Origin: Devosia sp. A8/3-2
GTDB taxonomy: Bacteria; Pseudomonadota; Alphaproteobacteria; Rhizobiales; Devosiaceae
Assembly: GCA_025452255.1 (NCBI GenBank)
Contig: CP104974.1
Location: 310,001-374,000 of the forward strand
Length of the DNA stretch: 64,000 nt
Direction of reading: 5' to 3'
Part shown: in pieces, positions 52,767 through 61,314 of the stretch
Position numbering within the stretch: position 1 is the first letter of the stretch
Layout of the letters: each line of letters opens with the position of its first letter
Position numbers and translations under genes: made by a program
Notes under the pieces: model-generated
Database searches by the model: none
Told to the model about the DNA's origin: nothing
Seen by the model: the letters and a program-made list of their open reading frames with translations, nothing else

Positions 52767-52876
52767 TTCGATGACGGTCCTGGGCCCATTCCACAGCAAT
52801 GGACGGTTTTATCGCGATCCGTTCGGCTGGCCCGGCGCCGCTTGACGCCCGATATAGCGGAGTGATCCAACAGGAT

Positions 52877-53269
52877 ATGACCAGTTCGATCGCCACCATC
52901 GCCCTGCTTGTCGCAGAATATGATGAAGCCATAGCCTTTTACCGGGACAAAGCCGGTTTTGCTTTGCTCGCCGACACCGATATGGGCGGGGGCAAACGCT
53001 GGGTCGTGATGGCGCCGCCGGGCGGAAATGGCGCGCGGCTTCTGCTGGCCCGTGCCGATGGCCCAAAGCAGCGTAAAGCCATCGGTAACCAGACCGGCGG
53101 AAGGGTCATGCTGTTTCTCGAAACGGATGATTTTTCGCGCGATCATGCCGCCATGATGGCGCGCGGCGTCCGCTTTCTTGAAGCGCCCCGGCATGAGCCC
53201 TATGGGAGCGTTGCCGTATTCGAGGATCTCTATGGCAATAAATGGGACCTTATCGAGCCCGGGTCCTAG
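52877..53269 (+). CDS. Glyoxalase/VOC-family protein
   Basis: An intact 130-aa single-domain VOC protein. It starts SSIATIALLVAEYDEAIAFY and ends VAVFEDLYGNKWDLIEPGS. Between are GFALLADTDMGGGKRWVVMA and ARGVRFLEAPRHEPYGS. The usual metal-site His in the first strand is replaced by Leu in this copy; the terminal Glu (DLIE) is present. It may be a catalytically altered family member. ATG 52877 follows ACAGGAT. Confidence 0.78.
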   Translation: MTSSIATIALLVAEYDEAIAFYRDKAGFALLADTDMGGGKRWVVMAPPGGNGARLLLARADGPKQRKAIGNQTGGRVMLFLETDDFSRDHAAMMARGVRFLEAPRHEPYGSVAVFEDLYGNKWDLIEPGS

Positions 53270-53358
53270 CCTTGGGCATTTTGCGCACCACCTTACACAA
53301 GGTGGCGAACGGAAAGCCGCCCAACGCGTTTAGACAGCATCACAACAGGAGAAGACCC

Positions 53359-54285
53359 ATGGATCGCCGCCCGCTCGGACGCAGTGAACTTGTCATCGAA
53401 CCGCTTGTGCTGGGGGGCAATGTGTTCGGCTGGACGGTGGAGAAAGACACCGGCTTTGCGGTGCTGGATGCCTTTGTCGATGAGGGTTTTACGGCCATCG
53501 ACACGGCCGACGTCTATGGCAAGGGCAAGTCCGAGACCATGATCGGAGAATGGCTCAAGGCGCGCGGCAATCGCGAGGCGGTGCATATCTTCACCAAGCT
53601 CGGCTCGGAAATGGCGCCGGACAAGAAGGGCCTCAAGGCGGCCTATGTGAAACAGGCCATCGAGGACAGCCTCAAGCGCCTGCAGACCGACTATATCGAT
53701 CTCTACCAGAGCCATCGGCCCGACCCGGAGACCCCGCATGAGGAAACGCTCGAAGCCTTCGACCTGCTGATCCGGGCGGGCAAGGTGCGCGTGGTCGGCT
53801 CGTCCAATTTCACGCCGAAGATGATCGAGGAAGCGCACCAGATCGCCGTGGTGAAATCGCTACCGCGCTACGAGACCGAGCAGCCCGAATATAATCTCTA
53901 CGACCGTTCGACCTTCGAAGGTCCGCTACAGGACTCGGCGGTCAAAGAAGAGATCGGCATCATTCCCTATTTCAGCTCGGCTGCCGGGTTCCTCACCGGC
54001 AAGTATCGCTCGGCCAAGGATTTCAACAAGAGCCCACGCGGCACACGCATGGAAAAGTACCTCAACGACAAGGGCTTCCGCATTCTCGAAGCGCTCGACG
54101 CCGTGGGCAAAAGCAATGACGCGACGCCGGCCGAGGTGTCACTTGCCCGGCTCGTCGCCCAGCCCGGCGTCAGCGCCCCCATCGCCTCGGCCACCTCGGT
54201 GGATCAGGTCAAAAGCCTCGCCAAAGGCGTGCGGCTCAAACTCAGCGATGCGGATTTGAAGACGCTGACCGAGGCCGGGAAATAA
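53359..54285 (+). CDS. Aldo/keto reductase
   Basis: An intact 308-aa (beta/alpha)8 NADPH oxidoreductase. The catalytic tetrad is visible: Asp and Tyr in IDTADVYGKGKSETMIGEWL, Lys in IFTKLG, and His in LYQSHRPD. Also seen are VRVVGSSNFTP and PIASATSVDQVKSLAKGVRL, the cofactor-binding C-terminal region. ATG 53359 follows ACAGGAGAAG. The substrate is unknown; it lies convergent with a sugar 1-dehydrogenase-like gene. Confidence 0.88.
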   Translation: MDRRPLGRSELVIEPLVLGGNVFGWTVEKDTGFAVLDAFVDEGFTAIDTADVYGKGKSETMIGEWLKARGNREAVHIFTKLGSEMAPDKKGLKAAYVKQAIEDSLKRLQTDYIDLYQSHRPDPETPHEETLEAFDLLIRAGKVRVVGSSNFTPKMIEEAHQIAVVKSLPRYETEQPEYNLYDRSTFEGPLQDSAVKEEIGIIPYFSSAAGFLTGKYRSAKDFNKSPRGTRMEKYLNDKGFRILEALDAVGKSNDATPAEVSLARLVAQPGVSAPIASATSVDQVKSLAKGVRLKLSDADLKTLTEAGK

Positions 54286-54299
54286 GCTCTCAGTCGTCA

Positions 54300-54393
54300 C
54301 CCTCCCCTTGCGGGGAGGGATCAAGGAGGGGGCGGAAGCCCCGATATGCGGGCTCTCAACGCCCCCTCCCAACCTCCCCGTCGAGGGGGAGGT
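54300..54393. repeat. Compound REP-like element between convergent genes
   Basis: Three nested or adjacent hairpins: CCCTCCCC-TTGC-GGGGAGGG (54300-54319); GGAGGGGGCG (54325-54334) pairing with CGCCCCCTCC (54360-54369); and ACCTCCCC-N6-GGGGAGGT (54372-54393). This GC-rich multi-hairpin layout is a known type of alphaproteobacterial intergenic repeat and could end transcription from both sides. Confidence 0.72.
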
Positions 54394-54410
54394 GCAGATC
54401 AGTGGTTATC

Positions 54411-55349
54411 CTACCACTCGAAATCCGGTCCATTCACCCGCGCACCCAGCAAAAACACATCCGCCATCATGCGCAAAGGCGCCGCATCGACATCGGTTTC
54501 GTGCCGGTCCAGCAGCGTGGCGAATCGCTCATACATCAGGCCATATTCCTCGTCGCCATGCTGGAGCACCAGCTCGTCATTGACGCGCAGGGTGCGGCCG
54601 CCATTTTCGAGCTTGAGCACATCGCCGGCCATGGTCTCGAAACGGATGGTCCAGATTTCCCCACTCTCCTCAAGCCAGTTGAAACCGGCCGAGAGGCTGG
54701 GCTTGTGCAATTGGCCGGACTTGAAGGCGATTTCGACATCGACCGGGGTCTGCCGATTGGCCGGGAAGGTCAGCTTGCTCGATTCCACAAAGACCGGGAA
54801 GGGCATGACCTTGGTGAAGATCGACATGGCATTGATGCCCGGATCGCAGACGCCGAACCCGCCCGGCTCCCAAACCCAATCCCGGCCCGGATGCCATTTG
54901 CGCACGCTTTCGCGCCAGTCGATGCGCACCGATTTGACGCCGCTTTCGGCCGGGATATCGCAGGTGCGATCGACCGCGGCATTATATTGGGAATGCCAGG
55001 TCTGGTAGAGTACGCGGCCCAGCCGGCCGGCATAGGCAACCAGATCGTCCAGCTCGGAAATCGTGGTAGTGGGCGGCTTTTCCATCATCACGTCCTTGCC
55101 GGCTTCGAGCGCCTCACGGACATATTGATGGCGAATGCCGGGCGGCGTGCAGATCGAGACCAGCGACACATCGGGCAGAGCCTCATAAAGCTCGGCCGGC
55201 GTCTTGAACACAGGCAGGCCATTATGGCCGACGCCGCATGTCGACACCGTCGCGGCCAATTCGAAATCTTCGGACCTGTCGATAACCGGCAGGTGCTGAT
55301 CCTGCGCGATCTTGCCCACACCGATGACGGCGATTTTGCGTTTGGCCAT
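54411..55349 (-). CDS. Gfo/Idh/MocA-family sugar 1-dehydrogenase (D-galactose/L-arabinose type)
   Basis: An intact 312-aa NAD(P) enzyme. The Rossmann start is KIAVIGVGKIAQDQHLPVID. The catalytic Lys region is GKDVMMEKPPTTTISELDDL. The substrate-domain motif KWHPGRDWVWEPGGFGVCDP followed by GINAMSIFTKV is what I associate with L-arabinose and D-galactose 1-dehydrogenases, which form the aldonolactone. ATG 55349 follows GGGAAATCGAC. Neighbouring glycerate kinase and VOC genes on the same strand may share the transcript. Confidence 0.78.
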   Translation of the reverse strand: MAKRKIAVIGVGKIAQDQHLPVIDRSEDFELAATVSTCGVGHNGLPVFKTPAELYEALPDVSLVSICTPPGIRHQYVREALEAGKDVMMEKPPTTTISELDDLVAYAGRLGRVLYQTWHSQYNAAVDRTCDIPAESGVKSVRIDWRESVRKWHPGRDWVWEPGGFGVCDPGINAMSIFTKVMPFPVFVESSKLTFPANRQTPVDVEIAFKSGQLHKPSLSAGFNWLEESGEIWTIRFETMAGDVLKLENGGRTLRVNDELVLQHGDEEYGLMYERFATLLDRHETDVDAAPLRMMADVFLLGARVNGPDFEW

Positions 55350-55435
55350 TGTCGATTTCCCCGAGCCGATTTTGCGCGGTGTTAGAGCAGAGACCGGGCA
55401 GACCGCCAAGGTCTGTCGCGATAAAAGTATGATTT

Positions 55436-55796
55436 TTATTGGGGCTGTGGCGCCGAAGGCTCCCAGAGTTCGATCTGATTGCCTTCGGGGTCGTGAATGC
55501 GCAAAGCGTCCGGTCTCAGGCGCATCCCATTCTTCCGGTCGCGTCTCGACGGCGATACCGGCAGCGCGCAGCTGCGCCATCATGCCGTCGAGATCATCGA
55601 CGCGGAAATTGATCATCCATTGCTTGTCGGCCGGAAAATAGGTGCTCGTCTGCTTGAACGGCGCGAAGACGGTAAGCCCGGCTTCTCGGTTCCAGAGTTC
55701 GGTCACGCCCAGATGCTTTTCATACCAGCCAGCGAGCGCCGATGTATCATGAGACCGGAAGAAAATGCCGCCAATGCCAGTCGTCTTTGCCATCAT
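55436..55796 (-). CDS. Glyoxalase/VOC-family protein, one frameshift
   Basis: About 119 aa. It starts GIGGIFFRSHDTSALAGWYE and contains WMINFRVDDLDGMMAQLRAA, GIAVETRPEEWDAPETGRFA. After a dinucleotide loss near 55505 is restored the end reads RIHDPEGNQIELWEPSAPQP, the standard VOC finish with the metal-site Glu in IELWEP. Two ATG codons (55796, 55793) follow AGGAGTGG; the second has better spacing. Substrate unknown. Confidence 0.8.
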
Positions 55797-55802
55797 CCAC
55801 TC

Positions 55803-57054
55803 CTAACGGATCAGGATTGCCCGGAAATCATTCACATTGGTGCCGGTCGGCCCGGTGACCAGCAGGTCGCCAATGGCGGAGAATGCCGAATAGGCATCGT
55901 TATTGGCCAAGGCCGCCAGCGGATCGATACCGGCATGGCGCAGCCGCGTGGCGGTGCCACCATCGGCAAAGGCGCCGGCATTGTCCTCCGAGCCATCAAT
56001 CCCGTCCGTATCGGCAGCCAGCGCCGAAATGCCCTCGACCCCGTCAATGGCAATGGCAAAGGCGAGCAGAAATTCGGCATTGCGCCCGCCCTGCCCCTTG
56101 CCGCGTAGCGTTACCGTGGTTTCCCCGCCCGAGAGCAACACGACGGGCTTGTTGAACAGGCGATTGCGCACGGCGATTTCGCGGGTCATGGCGGCATGAA
56201 CCTGCGCCACGTCGCGCGATCTGCCTTCGATTGAATCGGAGAGGATTGCCGCCTCGATCCCTTGTGACCGCGCAATGTCGGCGGCCGATTCCAGCGACAG
56301 CGCGGCCGAAGCGATGGTGCGCACCGTATGTTGGGCAAAGACCGGATCGCTGGGCAAGGGCGCAAGATTGTCCTCGCCCGCCAGCAGCGCCTGCGCGGCA
56401 GGCGGCAGTTCGAGCCGGTAGAGATTGGCGTATTTGCGGGCCAGCTCACGCGTGCCCGGCAGGGGGATAGTGGGGCCGGAGGCGACAATGGCCGGATCGT
56501 CACCCGGCACATCGGACACTACCAGCGTTGCCACGCGCCGGGGCGCAATGGGCGGCGAGGCGTCCGCCCTTGATGGTCGAAAACTGATTGCGGATCAGGT
56601 TCATTACCCCGATTGGGGCGCCCGACGCCAGCAGCGTGCGGTTGATGGCTTGCTCGTCATCCAGCGTCAGGCCCGGCGCCGGCGCCGGCAGGAGCGAGGA
56701 GCCACCGCCAGAAATCAGCGCCACAACCAGATCGTCGGCCGACAGCCCGGACACGGTTTCCATGATGCGCCGCGCGGCAAGAAACCCGGCTTCGTCTGGT
56801 ACCGGGTGTGCCGCCTCGACAATTTCGATGCGCTCGCAAATCTCGCCATAGCCATAGCGAGTGACGACCAGCCCGCTCAGCGGGCCGTCCCACGCCGCTT
56901 CAAATGCCTTGGCCATCTGCGCGGAAGCCTTGCCGGCCCCAATGACCAGCGTGCGGCCCATTGGCTTGGGTGGCAGGTTGAGGCGGACGGCCAAAGCGGG
57001 TTGCGCCTTGGCGACGGCGGCCTGAAACAAAGATTGAAGTAGGGTGCGATCCAT
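55803..57054 (-). CDS. Glycerate 2-kinase / MOFRL-family protein (TtuD/GckA type), one frameshift
   Basis: About 416 aa. The N-terminal DUF4147 domain contains [48 protein letters not shown] and [20 protein letters not shown]. After a GT loss near 56532 it continues [20 protein letters not shown]. The C-terminal MOFRL motif region has [20 protein letters not shown] and [10 protein letters not shown]. It phosphorylates D-glycerate to 2-phosphoglycerate. In older literature the family is called hydroxypyruvate reductase. ATG 57054 begins [10 protein letters not shown]. Confidence 0.87.
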
Positions 57055-57193
57055 GGGCTGGGTTGCGACTCGATACGGCCAAGGGTAGCCAACTTGTGGC
57101 GCAGCCATTTGGGGCTGTCCAGCAGCGCACTGTCAAACGACGGACATAGAATGCGGATAGCGGCTGGCTGGCGCTTGTTGCAAAGGGGCAAAA

Positions 57194-57890
57194 ATGACTG
57201 AACGATACGCGATCTATTTTGCCCCTCCGGCTACCGGGAGCCTGTGGGAACGCGCCGCAACCCGGCTAGGGCGCGACGCCGCCGATGGCGATCTGTTTGA
57301 CGGGCCGGTGGCCGGGATCGATCGGGCGCGCCTGCTCAATCTTACCCAATCGGCCAATCGCTATGGCTTTCACGCCACCATCAAGGCGCCGATGGCTCTG
57401 GCCGATGGCGCCACCGAGACCGATCTGCGCGCCGCCCTCACAAGCTTTGCCGCCGAGCATGCCCCCTTCACCCCGGGCAAGCTCAAGCTGGCGTCGCTCG
57501 ATGGCTTTCTGGCTCTCATTCCCGAAAATCCAAGCGAAAAGCTGCAGGATTTTGCCGCCCATGTGGTGGAGAGTTTCGAGCTGTTCCGCGCGCCGATGAG
57601 CGTCAAGGATCGCGCCGCCCGCCTCGGCAAGGGACTGAGCAGAACGGCAGGTGGAACTGCTCGATGGCTATGGCTACCCCTATGTGTTCGAAGAGTTCCA
57701 GTTTCACATGACGCTGACCGACCGCTTGAGCGCGGAGGACGCCACCGACATCGCCAAGGCGGCCACGACTCGGTTCTCGCCCGTGCTGGACGATGAATTG
57801 GTGATCGATAGCCTGTCGCTGTTTGTCGAACCCGAAAAGGGACGGCCCTTCCGCCGCGTCGCCGAATTTGCGCTGGGAGGCAAGGACTGA
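57194..57890 (+). CDS. DUF1045 2H-phosphoesterase-like protein linked to phosphonate metabolism, one frameshift
   Basis: About 232 aa. Two H-x-T motifs, YGFHATIKAP near residue 60 and FQFHMTLTDR near 175, are the paired catalytic histidines of the 2H phosphoesterase fold. The N-terminus RYAIYFAPPATGSLWERAAT is typical of DUF1045. An extra A at 57641 breaks the reading; corrected, it gives LGKGLSERQVELLDGYGYPY. It overlaps phnM by one base. Family members accompany phn genes, so a role on cyclic phosphate intermediates is plausible but unproven. Confidence 0.78.
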
Positions 57891-59026
57891 TGAGCTCGCT
57901 TGTTCTGCGCAATGCCGGGATCGTGCTGGAAGATGAGGTGATCGAGGGCAGCGTCGCCATCGAAGATGGCGTGATCGCCGCTATCGATAGCGGATTGGCC
58001 CGAGCCGGCGAGGATTTCGCGGGCGATTACCTGATCCCGTGTCTGGTGGAACTGCATACCGACCAGCTGGAAAGCTATTACCGGCCCCGCCCCGGCGTGT
58101 TCTGGGATCCTTTGGCGTCGCTGCATGCCCATGACGTGCAGATTGCCGGCTCAGGCATTACCACCGTATTCGACGCGGTGCGGATCGGTTCGGATTTCGA
58201 CATGCCCACCATGGGCGAGCATGTCGACAAGCTGGTCGGCGCCATCCATGCCGGCCGCGAGGGCGGCTGGCTGCGGGCCGAGCATTTCATCCATCTGCGC
58301 TGCGAATTGCCCAGTCACGACCTGCTCACCCAATTCGAGATTTATGCGGCCGACCCCGCTACGCGGCTGGCCTCGGTGATGGACCACACGCCCGGCCAGC
58401 GCCAGTTCGGCTCGCTCGACGATTACAAGCGCTTCTACAAGGACAAGATGGGCCGCACGCAGGCCGAGCTGAACAGCTATATCGCAGCGCGCCTCGGCGA
58501 GCAGGCGCAATATTCGGCTGCCAATCGCCAGACCATCGTCAGGCGCGCCGCCGAATTGAGCCTGCCGCTGGCCAGCCATGACGATGCCACGCTGGCCCAT
58601 GTCGAAGAGGCGCTGGCCGATGGCGTCGCCATTGCCGAATTTCCCACCACGCTCGAGGCCGCGGCGGCCGCCCATGATGCCGGGCTCGCCATCCTGATGG
58701 GCGCGCCGAACGTGGTGCGCGGGAAGTCGCATTCGGGCAATATTTCGGCAACGGACTCGGTGCGGGCGGGGCTGCTGGACGTGTTGAGTTCGGATTATGT
58801 GCCATTCGCCCTGCTGCAGGCAGTCTTCGTGCTGCCCGAGCGGGTCGAGGGGCTGAGCCTCTCCCGTGCGCTGGCGACCGTCACCGTCAATCCGGCCAAG
58901 GCGGCAGGGCTCGAGGATCGTGGGCAGATCGCCATCGGCAAGCGGGCCGATCTGGTGCGGGTGCGTAAAGCGGGGCCGATGCCCGTCGTGCATGGCGTCT
59001 GGCGGGAAGGCCAAAGGGTAAGCTAG
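57890..59026 (+). CDS. phnM: Alpha-D-ribose 1-methylphosphonate 5-triphosphate diphosphatase PhnM
   Basis: An intact 378-aa amidohydrolase-fold enzyme of the C-P lyase pathway; it removes pyrophosphate from the 5-triphosphate intermediate. Motifs are PCLVELHTDQLESYYRPRPG with the metal ligands, RAEHFIHLRCELPSHDLLTQ, VMDHTPGQRQFGSLDDYKRF, LASHDDATLAHVEEAL and VRGKSHSGNISATDSVRAGL. The C-P lyase core (phnG-L) is not in this window. It is coupled to the DUF1045 gene by a one-base overlap. Confidence 0.93.
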   Translation: MSSLVLRNAGIVLEDEVIEGSVAIEDGVIAAIDSGLARAGEDFAGDYLIPCLVELHTDQLESYYRPRPGVFWDPLASLHAHDVQIAGSGITTVFDAVRIGSDFDMPTMGEHVDKLVGAIHAGREGGWLRAEHFIHLRCELPSHDLLTQFEIYAADPATRLASVMDHTPGQRQFGSLDDYKRFYKDKMGRTQAELNSYIAARLGEQAQYSAANRQTIVRRAAELSLPLASHDDATLAHVEEALADGVAIAEFPTTLEAAAAAHDAGLAILMGAPNVVRGKSHSGNISATDSVRAGLLDVLSSDYVPFALLQAVFVLPERVEGLSLSRALATVTVNPAKAAGLEDRGQIAIGKRADLVRVRKAGPMPVVHGVWREGQRVS

Positions 59027-59099
59027 GCCGGCACATCCGGGCAATGAACCAGTTGGGCGCCAACGCGTTGTGTCTACATCACAAGCGTCTGGAGTTTTC

Positions 59100-59246
59100 A
59101 TGAATCGCAATGGTCTTTATGCCGTGATCGCCGTCCTGCTGGTCGCGGTGGTGGTGTTTGCCATCTATACCTATCAACAGCAGAACCGCCCCGGCGTCGA
59201 GGTCCGGCTGGACGAACAGGGAATTTCCATCGATGGCAATGGCTAG
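59100..59246 (+). CDS. Small single-helix membrane protein
   Basis: Forty-eight residues: a short N-terminus, one strong helix (LYAVIAVLLVAVVVFAIYTY), and a polar tail NRPGVEVRLDEQGISIDGNG. ATG 59100 has GGAG at a proper distance. No function is known. It overlaps the next small gene, and a strong terminator follows, so the two form a tiny transcription unit. Confidence 0.6.
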   Translation: MNRNGLYAVIAVLLVAVVVFAIYTYQQQNRPGVEVRLDEQGISIDGNG

Positions 59247-59439
59247 CGTTCAGGACAATCGGGTGCCGCGTGCGGCCTCGGCGGAGGCTATTTCGGACGA
59301 GTTGGAACGGCAGGGCGCGCAACGCGTCGATGTCACCGCCCCGGTCGATGTGATCGAGACCCTGCTGCAAGCCCATGCAGCGCCGCCCGCCGATGAAGGC
59401 AGGCGCCCCGAGGAGCTCAACGCCACCAATGACGATTGA
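59239..59439 (+). CDS. Small hydrophilic protein, unknown
   Basis: Sixty-six residues from ATG 59239 (or 59233): MASVQDNRVPRAASAEAISD, ELERQGAQRVDVTAPVDVIE, TLLQAHAAPPADEGRR. It overlaps the membrane-protein stop by eight bases and ends 22 bases before a strong terminator. No domain is recognised. Confidence 0.5.
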   Translation: MASVQDNRVPRAASAEAISDELERQGAQRVDVTAPVDVIETLLQAHAAPPADEGRRPEELNATNDD

Positions 59440-59460
59440 GCGTGCCGTTACATGAAAAAC

Positions 59461-59497
59461 AAAAGGCATTCCCCGTGGCGGGAATGCCTTTTTGTTT
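59461..59497 (+). terminator. Strong rho-independent terminator
   Basis: GGCATTCCC (59465-59473), loop CGTGGC, GGGAATGCC (59480-59488), extended by AAAA/TTTT pairing, then TTTTTGTTTT. It could serve both the small plus-strand genes and the minus-strand gene ending at 59517. Confidence 0.92.
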
Positions 59498-59516
59498 TGC
59501 TTTTCGTGAGCTGAAT

Positions 59517-59769
59517 TCAGGCCGCGTCGGCGCTGCCCTTGCGGACCGCCCGGGACACGGCAAAATGCGCCTTTTCAACGGTTTCTGAAATGCTGGCCAT
59601 CGATCGCGAAGGCCGGCAGACGAACGGCGAGGAAGCGATAACCAGCTTCGTGCGGCACGACGACGCCCAAAGGCTCGCCAGCCACTTCAATGACGATAGG
59701 CTTGTGGGCCTTGGCCCGATCTAGACTGTTTTCCTGCATCAGTGGATGCTCCACTTGGCGTCGACTCAT
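59517..59769 (-). CDS. Small protein of unknown function, one frameshift
   Basis: Eighty-three residues after correction: HKPIVIEVAGEPLGVVVPHE, AGYRFLAVRLPAFAIDGQHF, then ETVEKAHFAVSRAVRKGSAD. An extra base at 59586 in a TTCGAA context breaks the open frame. AAGGGTGG precedes ATG 59769. No family is recognised. The terminator at 59461 read in reverse lies just beyond the stop. Confidence 0.55.
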
Positions 59770-60258
59770 TCACCACCCTTGCGGTTGGTCCCGGGGGACC
59801 ACCGGGGTGAATCGGCAACGCTGGGGGTTCTATCGAGAGTTTGAGACGAGGTTGTGACGAGTCACATTCGTTTGGAGCGACAGATCCGTTGCCAGCGTTT
59901 GGGGGCTTGCATGGAAATACGTACGTTCGCGCAGCCAGCATGGATGGTGAAGGTATTCGATGATGTCATCTTCAGTCCTCTCCTGCAGGTTGAACGAAAT
60001 GGCCGCTGGGGCTCTGCCAGCGGTGAAGGCAAGATAGGAGCGTTCGAGCGCGATTTCCAGCCCGGCCAACGCCATAGAATGACGATTTCTGAAAAAGCCT
60101 ACTCGACTTTGGGCGCAGAACGAAAACTGGTGTGATTTTGTCATATTATGACGGAGCCATGACACTGCCGCCGTGCTTGCAGTGACCGTGACAATCTGGT
60201 GATGTCCGCCCCCGATAGATGATCGCTACCCCCGCAGGGTGGCCAGAAGGGGTGCTGC
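59770..60258. other. Intergenic region ahead of the LacI gene; possible small ORFs unproven
   Basis: About 490 bases. Open frames of 93 (plus, 59854-60135) and 111 codons (minus, 59830-60165) overlap each other and have no recognisable motif or good ribosome site; neither is called. The stretch is AT-richer than its surroundings and contains an inverted repeat at 60140-60152. Confidence 0.4.
60140..60152. promoter_or_regulatory. Palindrome GTCATA-T-TATGAC upstream of a LacI gene
   Basis: A perfect 6-bp inverted repeat with one central base, 107 bases ahead of the LacI start. Candidate operator; no -35/-10 pair is evident beside it. Confidence 0.3.
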
Positions 60259-61311
60259 GTGCCCGACGAACAAATACCGGCCGAGCCGATAGCCAAGCGT
60301 GGCGTCAAGCCAACCGGCAAGCCGACGCTCAAGACCATTGCCGAATTGACCGGCTTTGCGGTGACCACGGTGTCGCGCGCCCTCAACAATGCGCCCGAAC
60401 TGGCGCAGGACACCCACGACACGGTGCAAAGGATCGCTGCCGAAATTGGCTATCTGCCCGATCGCGCGGCTTTGCGCCTCAAGACCGGCCGCACCAATGT
60501 GCTCTCGCTGGTGCTCGAGCCCGACGAGCAGATCTACGGCTTTGGCACCTCCATCGTCAGCGGGCTGACCGAGGCGATGCGCAACACGCCCTATCACCTC
60601 GTGATCACCCCGCTGTTCCGCAATGTGTCGCCGATGGACCCGATCCGCCACATCGTGCGCAATCGCATGGCCGATGGCGTGATCTTTTCCAAGACCGAGA
60701 TTTTCGACGAGCGGGTGCGCTTTCTGCTCGACAATGATTTCCCCTTTATCAGCCATGGCCGCAGCCGCTGGCCCGACGCCCATCCCCGGGTGGATTTCGA
60801 CAATGAGGCCTTTGCCTATGGCGCGGTCAAGCGGCTGGTGCAAAAGGGCTGCCGGCGGGTTTGCATCGTTTTGCCCGATAGCGCCCTGACTTATACCGAG
60901 CACCTCAAATCCGGCATTGCCCGGGCGGCAGGGGAAGCGGGCATCGAGCATGAATTTGCCGCCGACATTAATTTGGGCAGCCCCACCGACGCGATCCGCA
61001 CCTATGTCGCCAAACGCGCCCGCCGCCCCGATGGCGGACCGGACGGCTATGTCTGCGCCTCCGAGATTTCGGCTCTAGCGGTGATCGGGGCACTCAACGA
61101 GGCGGGCAGGACTGTCGGGCAATCGGCCTATGTCGTCACCAAACAATCCTCGCCCCTCTTTGCCCAATTCCAGCCGGGGGCCGAGACAGTTTTCGAGGAT
61201 TTCACCAAGGCGGGGCACAGCCCGGGCACGCTACTGCTGCGGCGCATTGGCGGGGAGAGCGCGGACAGTTTGACCGCGCTGGATGCGCCCGAGTTCGACT
61301 GGAACAGCTAA
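60259..61311 (+). CDS. LacI-family transcriptional regulator
   Basis: An intact 350-aa repressor. After a 22-residue polar extension, the LacI helix-turn-helix reads TLKTIAELTGFAVTTVSRAL, with the hinge region GYLPDRAALRLKTGRTNVLS. The periplasmic-binding-protein-like effector domain contains HLVITPLFRNVSPMDPIRHI, ADGVIFSKTEIFDERVRFLL, VDFDNEAFAYGAVKRLVQKG and YVCASEISALAVIGALNEAG. It starts at GTG 60259. Its stop is 3 bases from the convergent aldo-keto reductase stop. The effector sugar and targets are unknown. Confidence 0.9.
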   Translation: MPDEQIPAEPIAKRGVKPTGKPTLKTIAELTGFAVTTVSRALNNAPELAQDTHDTVQRIAAEIGYLPDRAALRLKTGRTNVLSLVLEPDEQIYGFGTSIVSGLTEAMRNTPYHLVITPLFRNVSPMDPIRHIVRNRMADGVIFSKTEIFDERVRFLLDNDFPFISHGRSRWPDAHPRVDFDNEAFAYGAVKRLVQKGCRRVCIVLPDSALTYTEHLKSGIARAAGEAGIEHEFAADINLGSPTDAIRTYVAKRARRPDGGPDGYVCASEISALAVIGALNEAGRTVGQSAYVVTKQSSPLFAQFQPGAETVFEDFTKAGHSPGTLLLRRIGGESADSLTALDAPEFDWNS

Positions 61312-61314
61312 CCC

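Noticed and set aside
59830..60165. Overlapping 93- and 111-codon open frames ahead of the LacI gene
   Set aside because: They lie on opposite strands over the same bases, and neither has a ribosome site or family resemblance, so neither can be supported.
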